40,332 nucleotides of DNA, taken from the NCBI GenBank assembly GCA_900766585.1, contig CAAFVV010000017.1, forward strand, positions 1 through 40,332. Direction: 5' to 3'. Position 1 is the stretch's first letter; each line of letters starts with the position of its first letter. The notes under the pieces are model-generated. The model was not told where the DNA came from. It did not search any database and was given only the letters and a program-made list of their open reading frames with translations. Origin of the DNA: Clostridia bacterium (lineage in GTDB: Bacteria; Bacillota; Clostridia; Oscillospirales; Acutalibacteraceae). A program made the position numbers and the translations under genes. Below are positions 7,312 through 14,647 of the stretch, piece after piece.

Positions 7312-7457
7312 TAGCTGTTCTTCCACAGACAGCGGGTGCGCAAGCATAAAGGTGAAAACCGCCCGCCGAGGAAGCGGATTTCGTTTTGCGCCGGATAACC
7401 GGCAGCATCGCTGAAAATCGCCGCCTTTCCTGTGGATTCCACAGGAAAGGTTTTTTT
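7312..7457 (+). promoter_or_regulatory. L10 leader with transcription attenuator
   Basis: The leader carries the conserved L10-leader signature CCACAGACAGCGGGTGCG (7323-7340) paired in the family with a GCCCGCCGAGGAAGC stretch (7361-7375). It ends in an intrinsic terminator at 7424-7457. CCACAG at 7323-7328 is complementary to CTGTGG at 7430-7435 in the terminator stem, offering an antiterminator pairing. In firmicutes the L10(L12)4 complex binds such leaders and causes premature termination; the same mechanism is inferred here. Confidence 0.85.
7424..7457 (+). terminator. Attenuator terminator of the L10 leader
   Basis: CCTTTCCTGTGG and CCACAGGAAAGG form a perfect 12-bp stem with an ATT loop, followed by seven T residues, upstream of the rplJ start. 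It is the regulated terminator of the leader. Confidence 0.9.
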
Positions 7458-7490
7458 CTACGGAGAACAGGATTTCGACGTGGAGGTGAA

Positions 7491-8021
7491 ATGAAAATGC
7501 CCAGTGAGAAAGTATTGGAAAGCAAACAGGCTCTGGTTGCCGAACTGACGGAAAAGCTCAAAGGCTCCGCTGCCGGTGTGCTCGTCAGCTATCAGGGAAT
7601 CAGCGTGGCTGCCGATACGGCTCTGCGCCGCCAGCTTCGTGAAGCCGGTGTCGAATATGCCGTCGTGAAGAACACGCTGCTCGGCCGCGCCGCTGATGCG
7701 GCGGATCTGTCCGACCTCAAGTCCGTGCTGAACGGAACGACCGCTCTCGCGGTCTCGAAGGAGGACGAGCTGGCTGCTGCCAAGATCCTGTGCGGTTTTG
7801 CGGAGAAAAACGATTCCTTCACCGTAAAAGCCGGCTTCATGGAGGGCAAGGTCGTCGACGCAGCAACCGTGACGGCTCTGTCCAAGGTCCCCCCGAAGGA
7901 GACGCTGCTCGCTATGCTGGCTGGCGGCCTGAATGCCACCATCGCCGGTCTGGCGCGCGCCCTCAACGCCGTCGCCGAACAGCAGGCTGCGCCTGCGGCG
8001 GAGGCTCCCGCAGAGGCTTGA
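7491..8021 (+). CDS. rplJ: 50S ribosomal protein L10
   Basis: This 176-residue protein has the L10 rRNA-binding domain (KLKGSAAGVLVSYQGISVAA, EAGVEYAVVKNTLLGRAA) and a C-terminal Ala-rich helix that carries L7/L12 dimers. L10 anchors the stalk that recruits GTPase factors and, with L12, controls this operon. Two starts are possible: ATG 7491 (MKMPSEK) is 4 nt from GGAGG and ATG 7497 (MPSEK) 10 nt; many relatives begin MPSEK, so the shorter form is equally likely. The gene follows the attenuator and precedes rplL by 61 nt. Confidence 0.96.
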   Translation: MKMPSEKVLESKQALVAELTEKLKGSAAGVLVSYQGISVAADTALRRQLREAGVEYAVVKNTLLGRAADAADLSDLKSVLNGTTALAVSKEDELAAAKILCGFAEKNDSFTVKAGFMEGKVVDAATVTALSKVPPKETLLAMLAGGLNATIAGLARALNAVAEQQAAPAAEAPAEA

Positions 8022-8082
8022 TTGCCTTTGCCATGCGCCCAATGCGGCGCAACACAAAATAAACATTTGGAGGTAAACAGAT

Positions 8083-8454
8083 ATGTCTGAGAAAATCGCT
8101 GCCATGATCGAAGAGATCAAAGCGCTCACCGTCCTGGAGCTCAACGAGCTGGTCAAAGCCATCGAGGAGGAGTTCGGCGTTTCCGCTGCGGCTCCCGTTG
8201 CGGTTGCCGGTGCGGCTGCCGCTGCTCCCGCTGCTGAGGAGAAGACTGACTTCGATGTCATCCTGTCCGATGTCGGCGCCAACAAGATCGCGGTCATCAA
8301 GGTTGTCCGCGAGATCACCGGTCTGGGCCTGAAAGAGGCGAAGGACCTGGTGGACAACGCCCCGAAGGCTCTGAAGGAGGGCGCTTCCAAGGAGGAGGCC
8401 GATTCCATCAAGGAGAAGATCGAGGCTGCCGGTGCGAAGGTCGAGCTGAAGTAA
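8083..8454 (+). CDS. rplL: 50S ribosomal protein L7/L12
   Basis: This 123-residue protein shows the three L7/L12 parts: an N-terminal dimerisation helix (about 1-33), an Ala/Pro-rich hinge (about 37-54) and the globular C-terminal domain (FDVILSDVGANKIAVIKVVR, GLGLKEAKDLVDNAPKALKE). It is the multi-copy stalk protein that contacts EF-Tu and EF-G. GGAGGT precedes the ATG. A strong terminator follows, so rpoB and rpoC are not in this transcript. Confidence 0.97.
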   Translation: MSEKIAAMIEEIKALTVLELNELVKAIEEEFGVSAAAPVAVAGAAAAAPAAEEKTDFDVILSDVGANKIAVIKVVREITGLGLKEAKDLVDNAPKALKEGASKEEADSIKEKIEAAGAKVELK

Positions 8455-8489
8455 TTTCGCTCCTCTGCACACAGATCGAAGATCCAAAA

Positions 8490-8520
8490 CCGTCCCGCTT
8501 GGACAGCGGGACGGTTTTTT
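8490..8520 (+). terminator. Intrinsic terminator after rplL
   Basis: CCGTCCCGC and GCGGGACGG form a 9-bp GC-rich stem with a 7-nt loop and six T residues. The rest of 8521-8680 shows no gene or repeat that I can support. Confidence 0.92.
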
Positions 8521-8680
8521 GCGAGAACGGAGTATTGACGCAAAAAGGAGCGGGACAGTGCGGTGCCGCCGGCAGGCAAAGAAAACCTGTGGTCTGCCGA
8601 TTTTGTCTGTGCCCTTTGTAAATTTTTCGTGCTTGGTTTTGTGAAAATTGCGAAAGCGTGCGGAATATGACGTGAAAAGA

Positions 8681-8709
8681 TTGACTTTTTCATCCGAATC
8701 GCATATAAT
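8681..8709 (+). promoter_or_regulatory. secD-secF promoter
   Basis: TTGACT (8681-8686), 17 nt and a perfect TATAAT (8704-8709) lie about 80 bp before secD. Confidence 0.88.
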
Positions 8710-8791
8710 AGGTTCTATTGGAGTAGTGTTTTTACAGTACGTTTGTGCCTTGTATGAACCCTCGTAAAAGAAAACATGGGAGGACAAGCAG

Positions 8792-10216
8792 ATGAAGCGT
8801 GTAGCAAAGCCCGTATTCTTCATCGTTGCCGTTTTGATCCTGGCGCTGGTGTATACCGCCTTTTTCGGCGTTTACACTACATACGGAGACCGCAGCGATA
8901 TCCGGATCAAGGGAGCCGGGGATATCCGGTTCGGCATTGATATCCGCGGCGGTGTGGAGGCCACGTTCGGCCCGACTGATACATCCATTTCCGTGACGGA
9001 AACGCAGATGAACGGGTTAAAGGACGTTATTGCCCGCCGGTTGATTCTCAATGGCGTGACGGATTATGAGCTGTACACTGACCTTGCCAATAAGCAGGTC
9101 ATCGTGCGCTATCCGTGGGCGAGCCATGAGACGGAATTTGATGCCACAACGGCGATCAAGGAGCTGGGGCGCACAGCGCAGCTCGAGTTCCATATCGGCT
9201 CGGAGACCAAGACCGAGAAGGACAAGGACGGCAATGAGATCAGCGTGCCGACCGGCGATCTGGTGCTGACCGGCGACGATATTGAGTCGGCAGAGCCGCG
9301 CATTTCGCAGGATTCAAAGGGCAACACGGAATATGTGGTTCAGCTGACGCTGAAGGACAGCGGCAAAAAAGCGTTTGCCGATGCGACCAAAAAGCAGTAT
9401 GATGCCAAGGGCACGATCTCTATCTGGCTCGATAACGAGATGATCAGCAACCCGACGGTCAACGCCCACATCACAGACGGCGTGGCGACCATCTCCGGCG
9501 CCTATTCGACGCTCGCTGACGCGACATCGGATGCCAACCTGATCACCTCCGGTGCGCTGCCCTTTGCGATCGAGGTCAAGAGCAGCGGCAGCATCTCCCC
9601 GACGATGGGCGAGCGTGCGCTGGACGGCATGGTGATTGCCGGTATCGCGGCGTTTATCATTATTGCCGTATATATGGTGTTGCGTTACCGCCTGCCCGGC
9701 GCGGTGGCAGTTCTCGCGCTGGCGGGTCAGATGGCGGGCGCTATCGCCTCCGTGTCCGGTTACTTTGGCGCAATGGAGGGCTTTACGCTGACTATTCCCG
9801 GTATTGCGGGCGTGATCCTGTCCATCGGTATGGGCGTTGACGCCAACACGATCACCGCCGAGCGTATCCGCGAGGAGATCCGCGCAGGACGCACCATTGA
9901 CGGCGCGGTCGACCGCGGAACCAAAGCCTCCTTCTCGGCCATCTTCGACGGCAACATCACGGTTGTGATCGTGGCGATCGTGCTGATGGGCGTGTTCGGC
10001 TCCTCCACCAGCTTTTGGGCGAAGCTGCTCAGCCCCGTGCTGCGCTTCTTCCCCGTCTCGACAACTGGCTCGGTGTATTCGTTCGGCTTTACCCTGTTTA
10101 TGGGCATTGTCTGGAACTTCATCATGGGCGTTTGGTTCTCCCGTTTGATGCTCAAATCGCTGTGCCGATTTAAGATATTCCGCAAGCCCTGGCTGCTGGG
10201 AGGTGACCGGACATGA
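8792..10216 (+). CDS. secD: Protein translocase subunit SecD
   Basis: This 474-residue membrane protein has an N-terminal helix (about 7-28), a large extracytoplasmic P1 region (about 40-270, with DIRFGIDIRGGVEATFG and LKDVIARRLILNGVTDYELY) and five C-terminal helices of the RND-type SecD/SecF fold. The helix IV motif GIAGVILSIGMGVDANTITA ERIREE includes the conserved Asp used in proton coupling. SecDF helps pull secreted proteins across the membrane. GGGAGG lies upstream of the ATG. The stop overlaps the secF start by 4 nt (ATGA), giving translational coupling. SecD and SecF are separate genes, not fused as in Bacillus. Confidence 0.95.
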   Translation: MKRVAKPVFFIVAVLILALVYTAFFGVYTTYGDRSDIRIKGAGDIRFGIDIRGGVEATFGPTDTSISVTETQMNGLKDVIARRLILNGVTDYELYTDLANKQVIVRYPWASHETEFDATTAIKELGRTAQLEFHIGSETKTEKDKDGNEISVPTGDLVLTGDDIESAEPRISQDSKGNTEYVVQLTLKDSGKKAFADATKKQYDAKGTISIWLDNEMISNPTVNAHITDGVATISGAYSTLADATSDANLITSGALPFAIEVKSSGSISPTMGERALDGMVIAGIAAFIIIAVYMVLRYRLPGAVAVLALAGQMAGAIASVSGYFGAMEGFTLTIPGIAGVILSIGMGVDANTITAERIREEIRAGRTIDGAVDRGTKASFSAIFDGNITVVIVAIVLMGVFGSSTSFWAKLLSPVLRFFPVSTTGSVYSFGFTLFMGIVWNFIMGVWFSRLMLKSLCRFKIFRKPWLLGGDRT

Positions 10217-11157
10217 AAAAAACGTTTGACTTTATCGGCAAGCGCCGTGTTGTTTTAGCGATCTCGATTGCACTGTTCGTGCTCGGCATCGTGCTGAGCT
10301 TCGCGATCGGCGTGGACATGGATATCTCCTTTAAAGGCGGTACGCTGGTCAAATACAGCTATACCGGCACCTTGGATAAGTCGGCTGTGCAGACGCTCGC
10401 CAACGAGAAAATGGGCAGCGGCACCACGGTGGAGCTGACGCAGAACGGCGACACGCAGATCATCAGCATGACCCGTGCCGACGTGTTGACGCCGGATCAG
10501 CAGGATGCACTGCTTGACGCTTTCCAGACCACATTTAAGGACAACAAGATTGCATCGATCCAGGTCAACTCGCTGGAGGCGTCCATGGGACGCAGCTTCT
10601 TTGCAAAATGTCTCGTGGCGGTGGCGCTGGCGGCGATATTCCTGATCGTCTATGTCGGTCTGCGTTTCCGCAAGATCGGCGGCTTCTCCGCCGGCGTGAT
10701 GGCGGTGTACGCGCTGCTCAACGACCTGATGGTTGCCTATCTCGCCTTTGTCATTTTCCGCATTCCGCTGAATGATAACTTTGTCGCGGTCATCCTGACC
10801 ATCCTCGGTTACTCGCTGAACGATACCATCGTTATCTTCGACCGTATCCGTGAGAACCGTGCCAAAATGGGCAAGGAGCCGATTGACAATGTTGTCAACC
10901 TGAGCCTGAATCAGACGCTCGGCCGTGCGATCAGCACCTCGATCTCGACCGTGATCGCGATTGCCTGTGTCGCTGTGGTGGCGCTGGTTATGAATCTGGA
11001 TTCCGTGCTCAGCTTTGCCGTGCCGATGCTGTTCGGTCTGATCTCCGGCTCTTATACCTCGATCTTCCTCTGCACGCCGGTCTGGGCGCAGTGGGTGAAG
11101 CACAGCGAGAAGCGTGCTGCCGAGAAAGCGAGCCTGAAGAAAAAGAAAAAAGTGTAA
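10213..11157 (+). CDS. secF: Protein translocase subunit SecF
   Basis: This 314-residue protein has the SecF layout: a first helix, a short periplasm-side domain (MDISFKGGTLVKYSYTG), then five helices with ILGYSLNDTIVIFDRIRENR, which carries the conserved Asp and Arg, and a basic tail (EKASLKKKKKV). It acts with SecD in the Sec translocon. The start overlaps secD by 4 nt, and TGGGAGGTGA lies just upstream within secD. It is the last gene of the pair and is followed by an intrinsic terminator. Confidence 0.95.
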   Translation: MKKTFDFIGKRRVVLAISIALFVLGIVLSFAIGVDMDISFKGGTLVKYSYTGTLDKSAVQTLANEKMGSGTTVELTQNGDTQIISMTRADVLTPDQQDALLDAFQTTFKDNKIASIQVNSLEASMGRSFFAKCLVAVALAAIFLIVYVGLRFRKIGGFSAGVMAVYALLNDLMVAYLAFVIFRIPLNDNFVAVILTILGYSLNDTIVIFDRIRENRAKMGKEPIDNVVNLSLNQTLGRAISTSISTVIAIACVAVVALVMNLDSVLSFAVPMLFGLISGSYTSIFLCTPVWAQWVKHSEKRAAEKASLKKKKKV

Positions 11158-11170
11158 ACCAGAGGACAAA

Positions 11171-11212
11171 GCGGCGGCTGCTGCCGAAATGGCGGTCAGC
11201 CGCCGCTTTTTT
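11171..11212 (+). terminator. Intrinsic terminator after secF
   Basis: GCGGCGGCTG and CAGCCGCCGC form a 10-bp stem with a 16-nt loop that itself can fold, followed by six T residues. Confidence 0.9.
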
Positions 11213-11345
11213 ACCCGTCTTTGCTGTGCGGCAGGGTTAATCTGTTTTTGCAGGGAGAGAATGGGAATAGCGCCGCAAAAACGGCGTAAACTGAACAGTG
11301 TGCCGCAAAAATGCGGCGGATAAACCGTAACGGAGGGGAACGACC

Positions 11346-12017
11346 ATGACAGAAGACGTTTTGCAGACGAAAGCGCTGTTTGACTTGTCCCATACGGCGG
11401 CAGCGGCGCTGCTGGAGCGCTGCACCTACCCGTGGGAGGCGCTGGATGCGCTGGGGGAGGCGATTCTGGCGGCGGGCGCCGCGCTGAGCGAGGAGGAATA
11501 TCTCCATCCCGCGCCGACAGTGTGGATCCATCGCACAGCCAAGGTGGCAGAAAGCGCCTATCTCGGTGAGCGCGTGATCATTGGACCGGAAACAGAGGTA
11601 CGCCACTGTGCCTTTATCCGCGGCAATGCCTGGATCGGCGCGGGTGCGGTGGTCGGCAATTCCACGGAGCTGAAAAATGTCATCCTGTTCGATCGCGTGC
11701 AGGTGCCTCACTACAATTATGTCGGCGATTCAATTTTAGGCTATCGGGCGCACATGGGCGCAGGGTCCATCACGTCGAATGTGAAGAGCGACAAAACGCC
11801 GGTGACGGTGCGCTTGGACGACAAACGGGTGGAAACGGGCCGCAAAAAGTGCGGCGCGATGCTGGGAGACGGCGTGGAAGTCGGCTGCGGCAGCGTGCTG
11901 AATCCGGGTACGGTCGTCGGGCGCGAAAGCCAGATCTACCCGCTTTCCTCCGTGCGGGGGTATATTCCCGCGCAGAGCATTTATAAAGCGCAGGGCGAGG
12001 TTGTCGGCAAACGGTAA
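11346..12017 (+). CDS. Left-handed beta-helix acyltransferase, GlmU C-terminal-like
   Basis: This 223-residue protein is built of hexapeptide repeats (about 55-215), the left-handed beta-helix of N-acetyltransferases. The stretch VPHYNYVGDSILGYRAHMGA GSITSN closely follows the acetyltransferase half of GlmU, including the histidine matching the catalytic His of that enzyme. There is no N-terminal uridylyltransferase domain; instead a short helical region (1-50) precedes the helix. It is probably a stand-alone sugar or sugar-nucleotide acetyltransferase, substrate unknown. GGAGGGG precedes the ATG. A peptide-binding lipoprotein gene begins 27 nt later, so the two may be co-transcribed, but their roles do not obviously connect. 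Confidence 0.82.
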   Translation: MTEDVLQTKALFDLSHTAAAALLERCTYPWEALDALGEAILAAGAALSEEEYLHPAPTVWIHRTAKVAESAYLGERVIIGPETEVRHCAFIRGNAWIGAGAVVGNSTELKNVILFDRVQVPHYNYVGDSILGYRAHMGAGSITSNVKSDKTPVTVRLDDKRVETGRKKCGAMLGDGVEVGCGSVLNPGTVVGRESQIYPLSSVRGYIPAQSIYKAQGEVVGKR

Positions 12018-12044
12018 CGGATCAAAACGGAGGGAGGAGCGGAA

Positions 12045-13649
12045 ATGCGACGGGCAATAAAAAGAGGGTTGGCTGCCGTACTGTGCGCGGTGCTGTTGCT
12101 CCCGCTGACCGGCTGCAAGGAGGAATCTCCCCTTGACGGCTGGTTTCGTGTACCGCTTTCGGCAGAGCCGAAGCAGCTCGACCCGCAGGTGTGCCGCGAT
12201 GAAGCATCACGGACAGTGGTGCTGTCACTATTTGAGGGGCTGACACGGCTGGACGAAAACGGTACGCCCTGCGCCGGCGCTGCCGAGCGCTGGAGCGTTT
12301 CTGGAAAGGTATGGACCTTTACGCTCCGGGACAGCTTCTGGAGCGACGGTAAGCCACTGACGGCGCAGAACTTTGTCTACGGATTCCGCCGCGCGGCAGA
12401 TCCCGCGACGGGGTCGCCGCTTGCGGAACAGCTTTTGTGGATTGAGGGCGCCAAAGCGGTTGTTTCGGGTCAGAAAAAGCCGGAAACGCTCGGCGTTACG
12501 GCAAAGGACGACAAGACCGTGGAGATCCGGCTTGCGTCGGCGGTTGCGGAGGAAACTTTGCTCTACCGACTGGCTTTTCCGCCGTTTATGCCCTGCCGGG
12601 AGGACTTTTTTCTGTCCACAGGTGCCCGCTACGGGCTGGAATCCGAATATGTGGTTTCTAACGGCGCGTTTACGCTCAGCAGCTGGACGCACGGGGAATC
12701 CCTGCTGCTTGTCCGCAACGAATACTATCCGCGCAAAGCGGAGATCGCGCCGGAGCGCGTGCGGCTGATGATCACTGTGAGCGGCAGCGTGCTGGACAAT
12801 GTCATTGCGGGAACGCTGGATGTTGGGCAGGTCACGGCGCAGCAGAGTGTTGCCGCGACCGCCGCAGGGGCAAAGGTGGTCACGCTGAGCGACACGGTGG
12901 AATACCTGTGGTTCAACGCGCGGCAGACGGCGCTTTCCGAAAGCGGCGTCCGTATGGCGCTGCGCGACGCCGTTGAGTGGGAGGAGCTTTTGCTGCTTCT
13001 GGATGAATCGGGGCAGACGCGCGCGACCGGCTTTGCGGCGCCTGCGGCGATCCTGGTCGGCGGGGAAACCTACCGCCGCGAGGAGAATGCCATGCAGTTT
13101 GTGTCAGCCGGGCGGGACGCGGCGCGGCAGCTGTCGGAGGGGCTTACACGCGTCGGGCTGGAGCGTATGCCGACGCTGACGGTGCTTTGCGCCGATGAGC
13201 CGGAAAAACAGGAGCTGGCGCGGTTTTTGATCCAGTGCTGGCAGAAAAACCTCGGATTGTACTTCCGGCTGGAGACGGTTAAAGCGGATTCCCTTGCCGC
13301 GCGGATGCGCGCCGGGGATTTCCAGATCGGGCTGTTTGCCCTTTCGGCGGGCAGCGAGCAGGCTAAAAGCGCCATGACTATGTTTACATCCGGCAATGCC
13401 GATAATCTGTCCGGCGTTTCGGACAAGGCGTATGACAGCGCCGTGAAGGCGGCGGACGGCGGTAGCCGTACCGCGCTGGAGGCACTGGAGGAACAGCTCG
13501 TGAATCTCTGCCCGGCAGTGCCGATCGCCTTTGTTCAGACGTATTATGCCATTGCGGAAAATACCGACGGCATCCGCATCCACGCCTTTGACGGCGGCCG
13601 CTTTCAGGTGCTGTATGACTTTACCCGTGCGCTGAAATATCCGTCGTGA
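12045..13649 (+). CDS. Oligopeptide ABC transporter substrate-binding lipoprotein (OppA type)
   Basis: This 534-residue protein begins with a lipoprotein signal peptide ending in the lipobox LTGC (Cys about residue 23). The body matches the family 5 solute-binding fold: EPKQLDPQVCRDEASRTVVL then SLFEGLTRLDENG, GKVWTFTLRDSFWSDGKPLT AQNFVYGFRRA, and late segments typical of peptide binders. It would capture peptides or similar ligands outside the membrane. No permease or ATPase genes are adjacent, so it is an orphan that may share a transporter encoded elsewhere or act as a sensor. GGAGGGAGG lies before the ATG. A strong terminator follows. Confidence 0.92.
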   Translation: MRRAIKRGLAAVLCAVLLLPLTGCKEESPLDGWFRVPLSAEPKQLDPQVCRDEASRTVVLSLFEGLTRLDENGTPCAGAAERWSVSGKVWTFTLRDSFWSDGKPLTAQNFVYGFRRAADPATGSPLAEQLLWIEGAKAVVSGQKKPETLGVTAKDDKTVEIRLASAVAEETLLYRLAFPPFMPCREDFFLSTGARYGLESEYVVSNGAFTLSSWTHGESLLLVRNEYYPRKAEIAPERVRLMITVSGSVLDNVIAGTLDVGQVTAQQSVAATAAGAKVVTLSDTVEYLWFNARQTALSESGVRMALRDAVEWEELLLLLDESGQTRATGFAAPAAILVGGETYRREENAMQFVSAGRDAARQLSEGLTRVGLERMPTLTVLCADEPEKQELARFLIQCWQKNLGLYFRLETVKADSLAARMRAGDFQIGLFALSAGSEQAKSAMTMFTSGNADNLSGVSDKAYDSAVKAADGGSRTALEALEEQLVNLCPAVPIAFVQTYYAIAENTDGIRIHAFDGGRFQVLYDFTRALKYPS

Positions 13650-13668
13650 CAGTCTGCCGCAGTCGATA

Positions 13669-13708
13669 AAATTCCGCAGATCCGATAACCGGGTCTGCGG
13701 AATTTTTT
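13669..13708 (+). terminator. Intrinsic terminator after the peptide-binding lipoprotein gene
   Basis: AAATTCCGCAGA pairs with TCTGCGGAATTT, extended inward by three pairs, with a GATAACC loop and a T run to 13708. Confidence 0.92.
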
Positions 13709-13721
13709 GCGTCCAAAGACA

Positions 13722-13752
13722 AAATCGCCTCCTGCCGATTCGGCAGGAGGCG
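13722..13752 (-). terminator. Intrinsic terminator of the mazF-like gene
   Basis: CGCCTCCTGCCG and CGGCAGGAGGCG form a perfect 12-bp stem with a 3-nt loop. On the minus strand it is followed by ATTTTG, placing it 20 nt after the mazF stop. Confidence 0.88.
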
Positions 13753-13773
13753 AAAGGGCTTGCGGGCCGGGGG

Positions 13774-14136
13774 TTATGTACCCCGGTGCTTTTCCTGCAG
13801 CCCAAAGCTGATGGACAGCGCTTCATCGATACGCAGCATGGAGCCGTCGTCCAGACGCCCCATATGCTCTTTCAGCCGCCGCTTGTCGAGCGTGCGGATC
13901 TGTTCCAGCAGCACGATGGAGTCTTTGACCAGACCGCTGTCGGTGCAGTCAAGCTGGATGTGTGTCGGCAGCTTGGCTTTGTCCTTCTGACTGGTGATGG
14001 CAGCGGCAATGACTGTGGGACTGAAGCGGTTGCCGACGTCGTTTTGCACGATGAGCACAGGACGGATGCCGCCCTGCTCCGATCCGACGACCGGACTCAG
14101 ATCCGCATAATAGATATCGCCACGGTGTACGTTCAT
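13774..14136 (-). CDS. EndoA/MazF-type endoribonuclease toxin
   Basis: This 120-residue protein is a canonical firmicute EndoA/MazF: MNVHRGDIYYADLSPVVGSE, GGIRPVLIVQNDVGNRFSPT and LLEQIRTLDKRRLKEHMG. These enzymes cut single-stranded mRNA at short motifs. The ATG at 14136 follows GGAGGGATCAAAT; the open frame upstream has no family similarity. No MazE/EndoAI antitoxin gene is adjacent. The nearest same-strand neighbour is a 49-residue Gln/Asn-repeat gene ended by its own terminator. The 5' region has a hairpin (14162-14177) and a perfect 12-bp palindrome GCCTGTACAGGC (14177-14188) that may serve as operator. Confidence 0.93.
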   Translation of the reverse strand: MNVHRGDIYYADLSPVVGSEQGGIRPVLIVQNDVGNRFSPTVIAAAITSQKDKAKLPTHIQLDCTDSGLVKDSIVLLEQIRTLDKRRLKEHMGRLDDGSMLRIDEALSISFGLQEKHRGT

Positions 14137-14161
14137 ATTTGATCCCTCCGTACGGTTTACC

Positions 14162-14188
14162 CTCCCGTCTGCGGGAGCCTGTACAGGC
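14162..14188 (-). promoter_or_regulatory. Hairpin and palindrome upstream of the mazF-like gene
   Basis: CTCCCG-TCTG-CGGGAG (14162-14177) is followed by the perfect palindrome GCCTGTACAGGC (14177-14188), 26-52 nt upstream of the start codon. It could be an operator or a 5'-UTR structure; no clear -35/-10 pair was found nearby. Confidence 0.4.
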
Positions 14189-14263
14189 AGTATGCCCCGC
14201 AAAAACGGCAGGTAAACATGGACAGAAATTTTCTCTCCCTGTTTTCAGTGTATGTCCCGCCTG

Positions 14264-14306
14264 AAAAACGGGTGCGGGGGATCGGCCAGCTTTTCCGATC
14301 CCCCGC
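14264..14306 (-). terminator. Intrinsic terminator of the Gln/Asn-repeat gene
   Basis: GCGGGGGATCGG (14274-14285) and CCGATCCCCCGC (14295-14306) form a perfect 12-bp stem. On the minus strand it is followed by ACCCGTTTTT. It lies 9 nt after the stop of the small gene, supporting that gene as real and separately transcribed. Confidence 0.85.
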
Positions 14307-14314
14307 GTGCCGCA

Positions 14315-14464
14315 TCAGAAGTTCTCGCTCTGATTCTGCTTGCGGTTCTGCTGATCCTGCTTCTGATTCTTCTGGTTCTGCTGGTTTTTCTGGTTCTGCT
14401 GATTCTGCTGGTTCTGTTGGTTCTGTTGATTCTGCTGATTCTGCTGCTGGTTACGCTTCTCCAT
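14315..14464 (-). CDS. 49-residue Gln/Asn-repeat protein, unknown function
   Basis: This small protein reads MEKRNQQ followed by about six tandem N-Q-Q units, then Lys-containing variants (N-Q-K) and a tail QNRKQNQSENF. Residues 5-45 are almost only Gln, Asn and Lys, so it is probably disordered and basic. AAAAGGA lies 9-10 nt before the ATG and a strong terminator follows, so I regard it as expressed. I do not recognise the family; Gln/Asn-rich small proteins of spore formers (gamma-type small acid-soluble proteins) are the nearest resemblance in composition only. The opposite strand reads as an artificial Leu-rich frame. Confidence 0.7.
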   Translation of the reverse strand: MEKRNQQQNQQNQQNQQNQQNQQNQKNQQNQKNQKQDQQNRKQNQSENF

Positions 14465-14570
14465 AAACAGTCATCCTTTTTATTGTATTTGCGGGACAGC
14501 CCGCATGGCATAAGTGTGTCCTTGCGTGGATAAAATATGCAGAATTCACGGAAAAAGCGGATAAAAGCGT

Positions 14571-14599
14571 TTGAAAAAAGCAGGGAAGTGTGGTAAACT
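14571..14599 (+). promoter_or_regulatory. Promoter of the MATE transporter gene
   Basis: TTGAAA (14571-14576), a 17-nt spacer and TAAACT (14594-14599) lie about 50 bp before the GTG start. Confidence 0.7.
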
Positions 14600-14647
14600 G
14601 TATCTGTTGCCGTTTTGGCAGCCGGACAGAAAAAAGGGGGAAACGCG

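Noticed and set aside
14317..14460. Repeat array resembling a CRISPR or satellite
   Set aside because: The period is 9 nt with in-frame variation (NQQ codons); there are no spacers. It is a coding low-complexity repeat.
14252..14533. 93-residue plus-strand frame with a long Leu/Ile stretch that looks like a membrane helix
   Set aside because: It is the complement of the repeated CAG/AAC codons of the Gln/Asn protein. It has no ribosome binding site, while the minus strand has both a site and a terminator.
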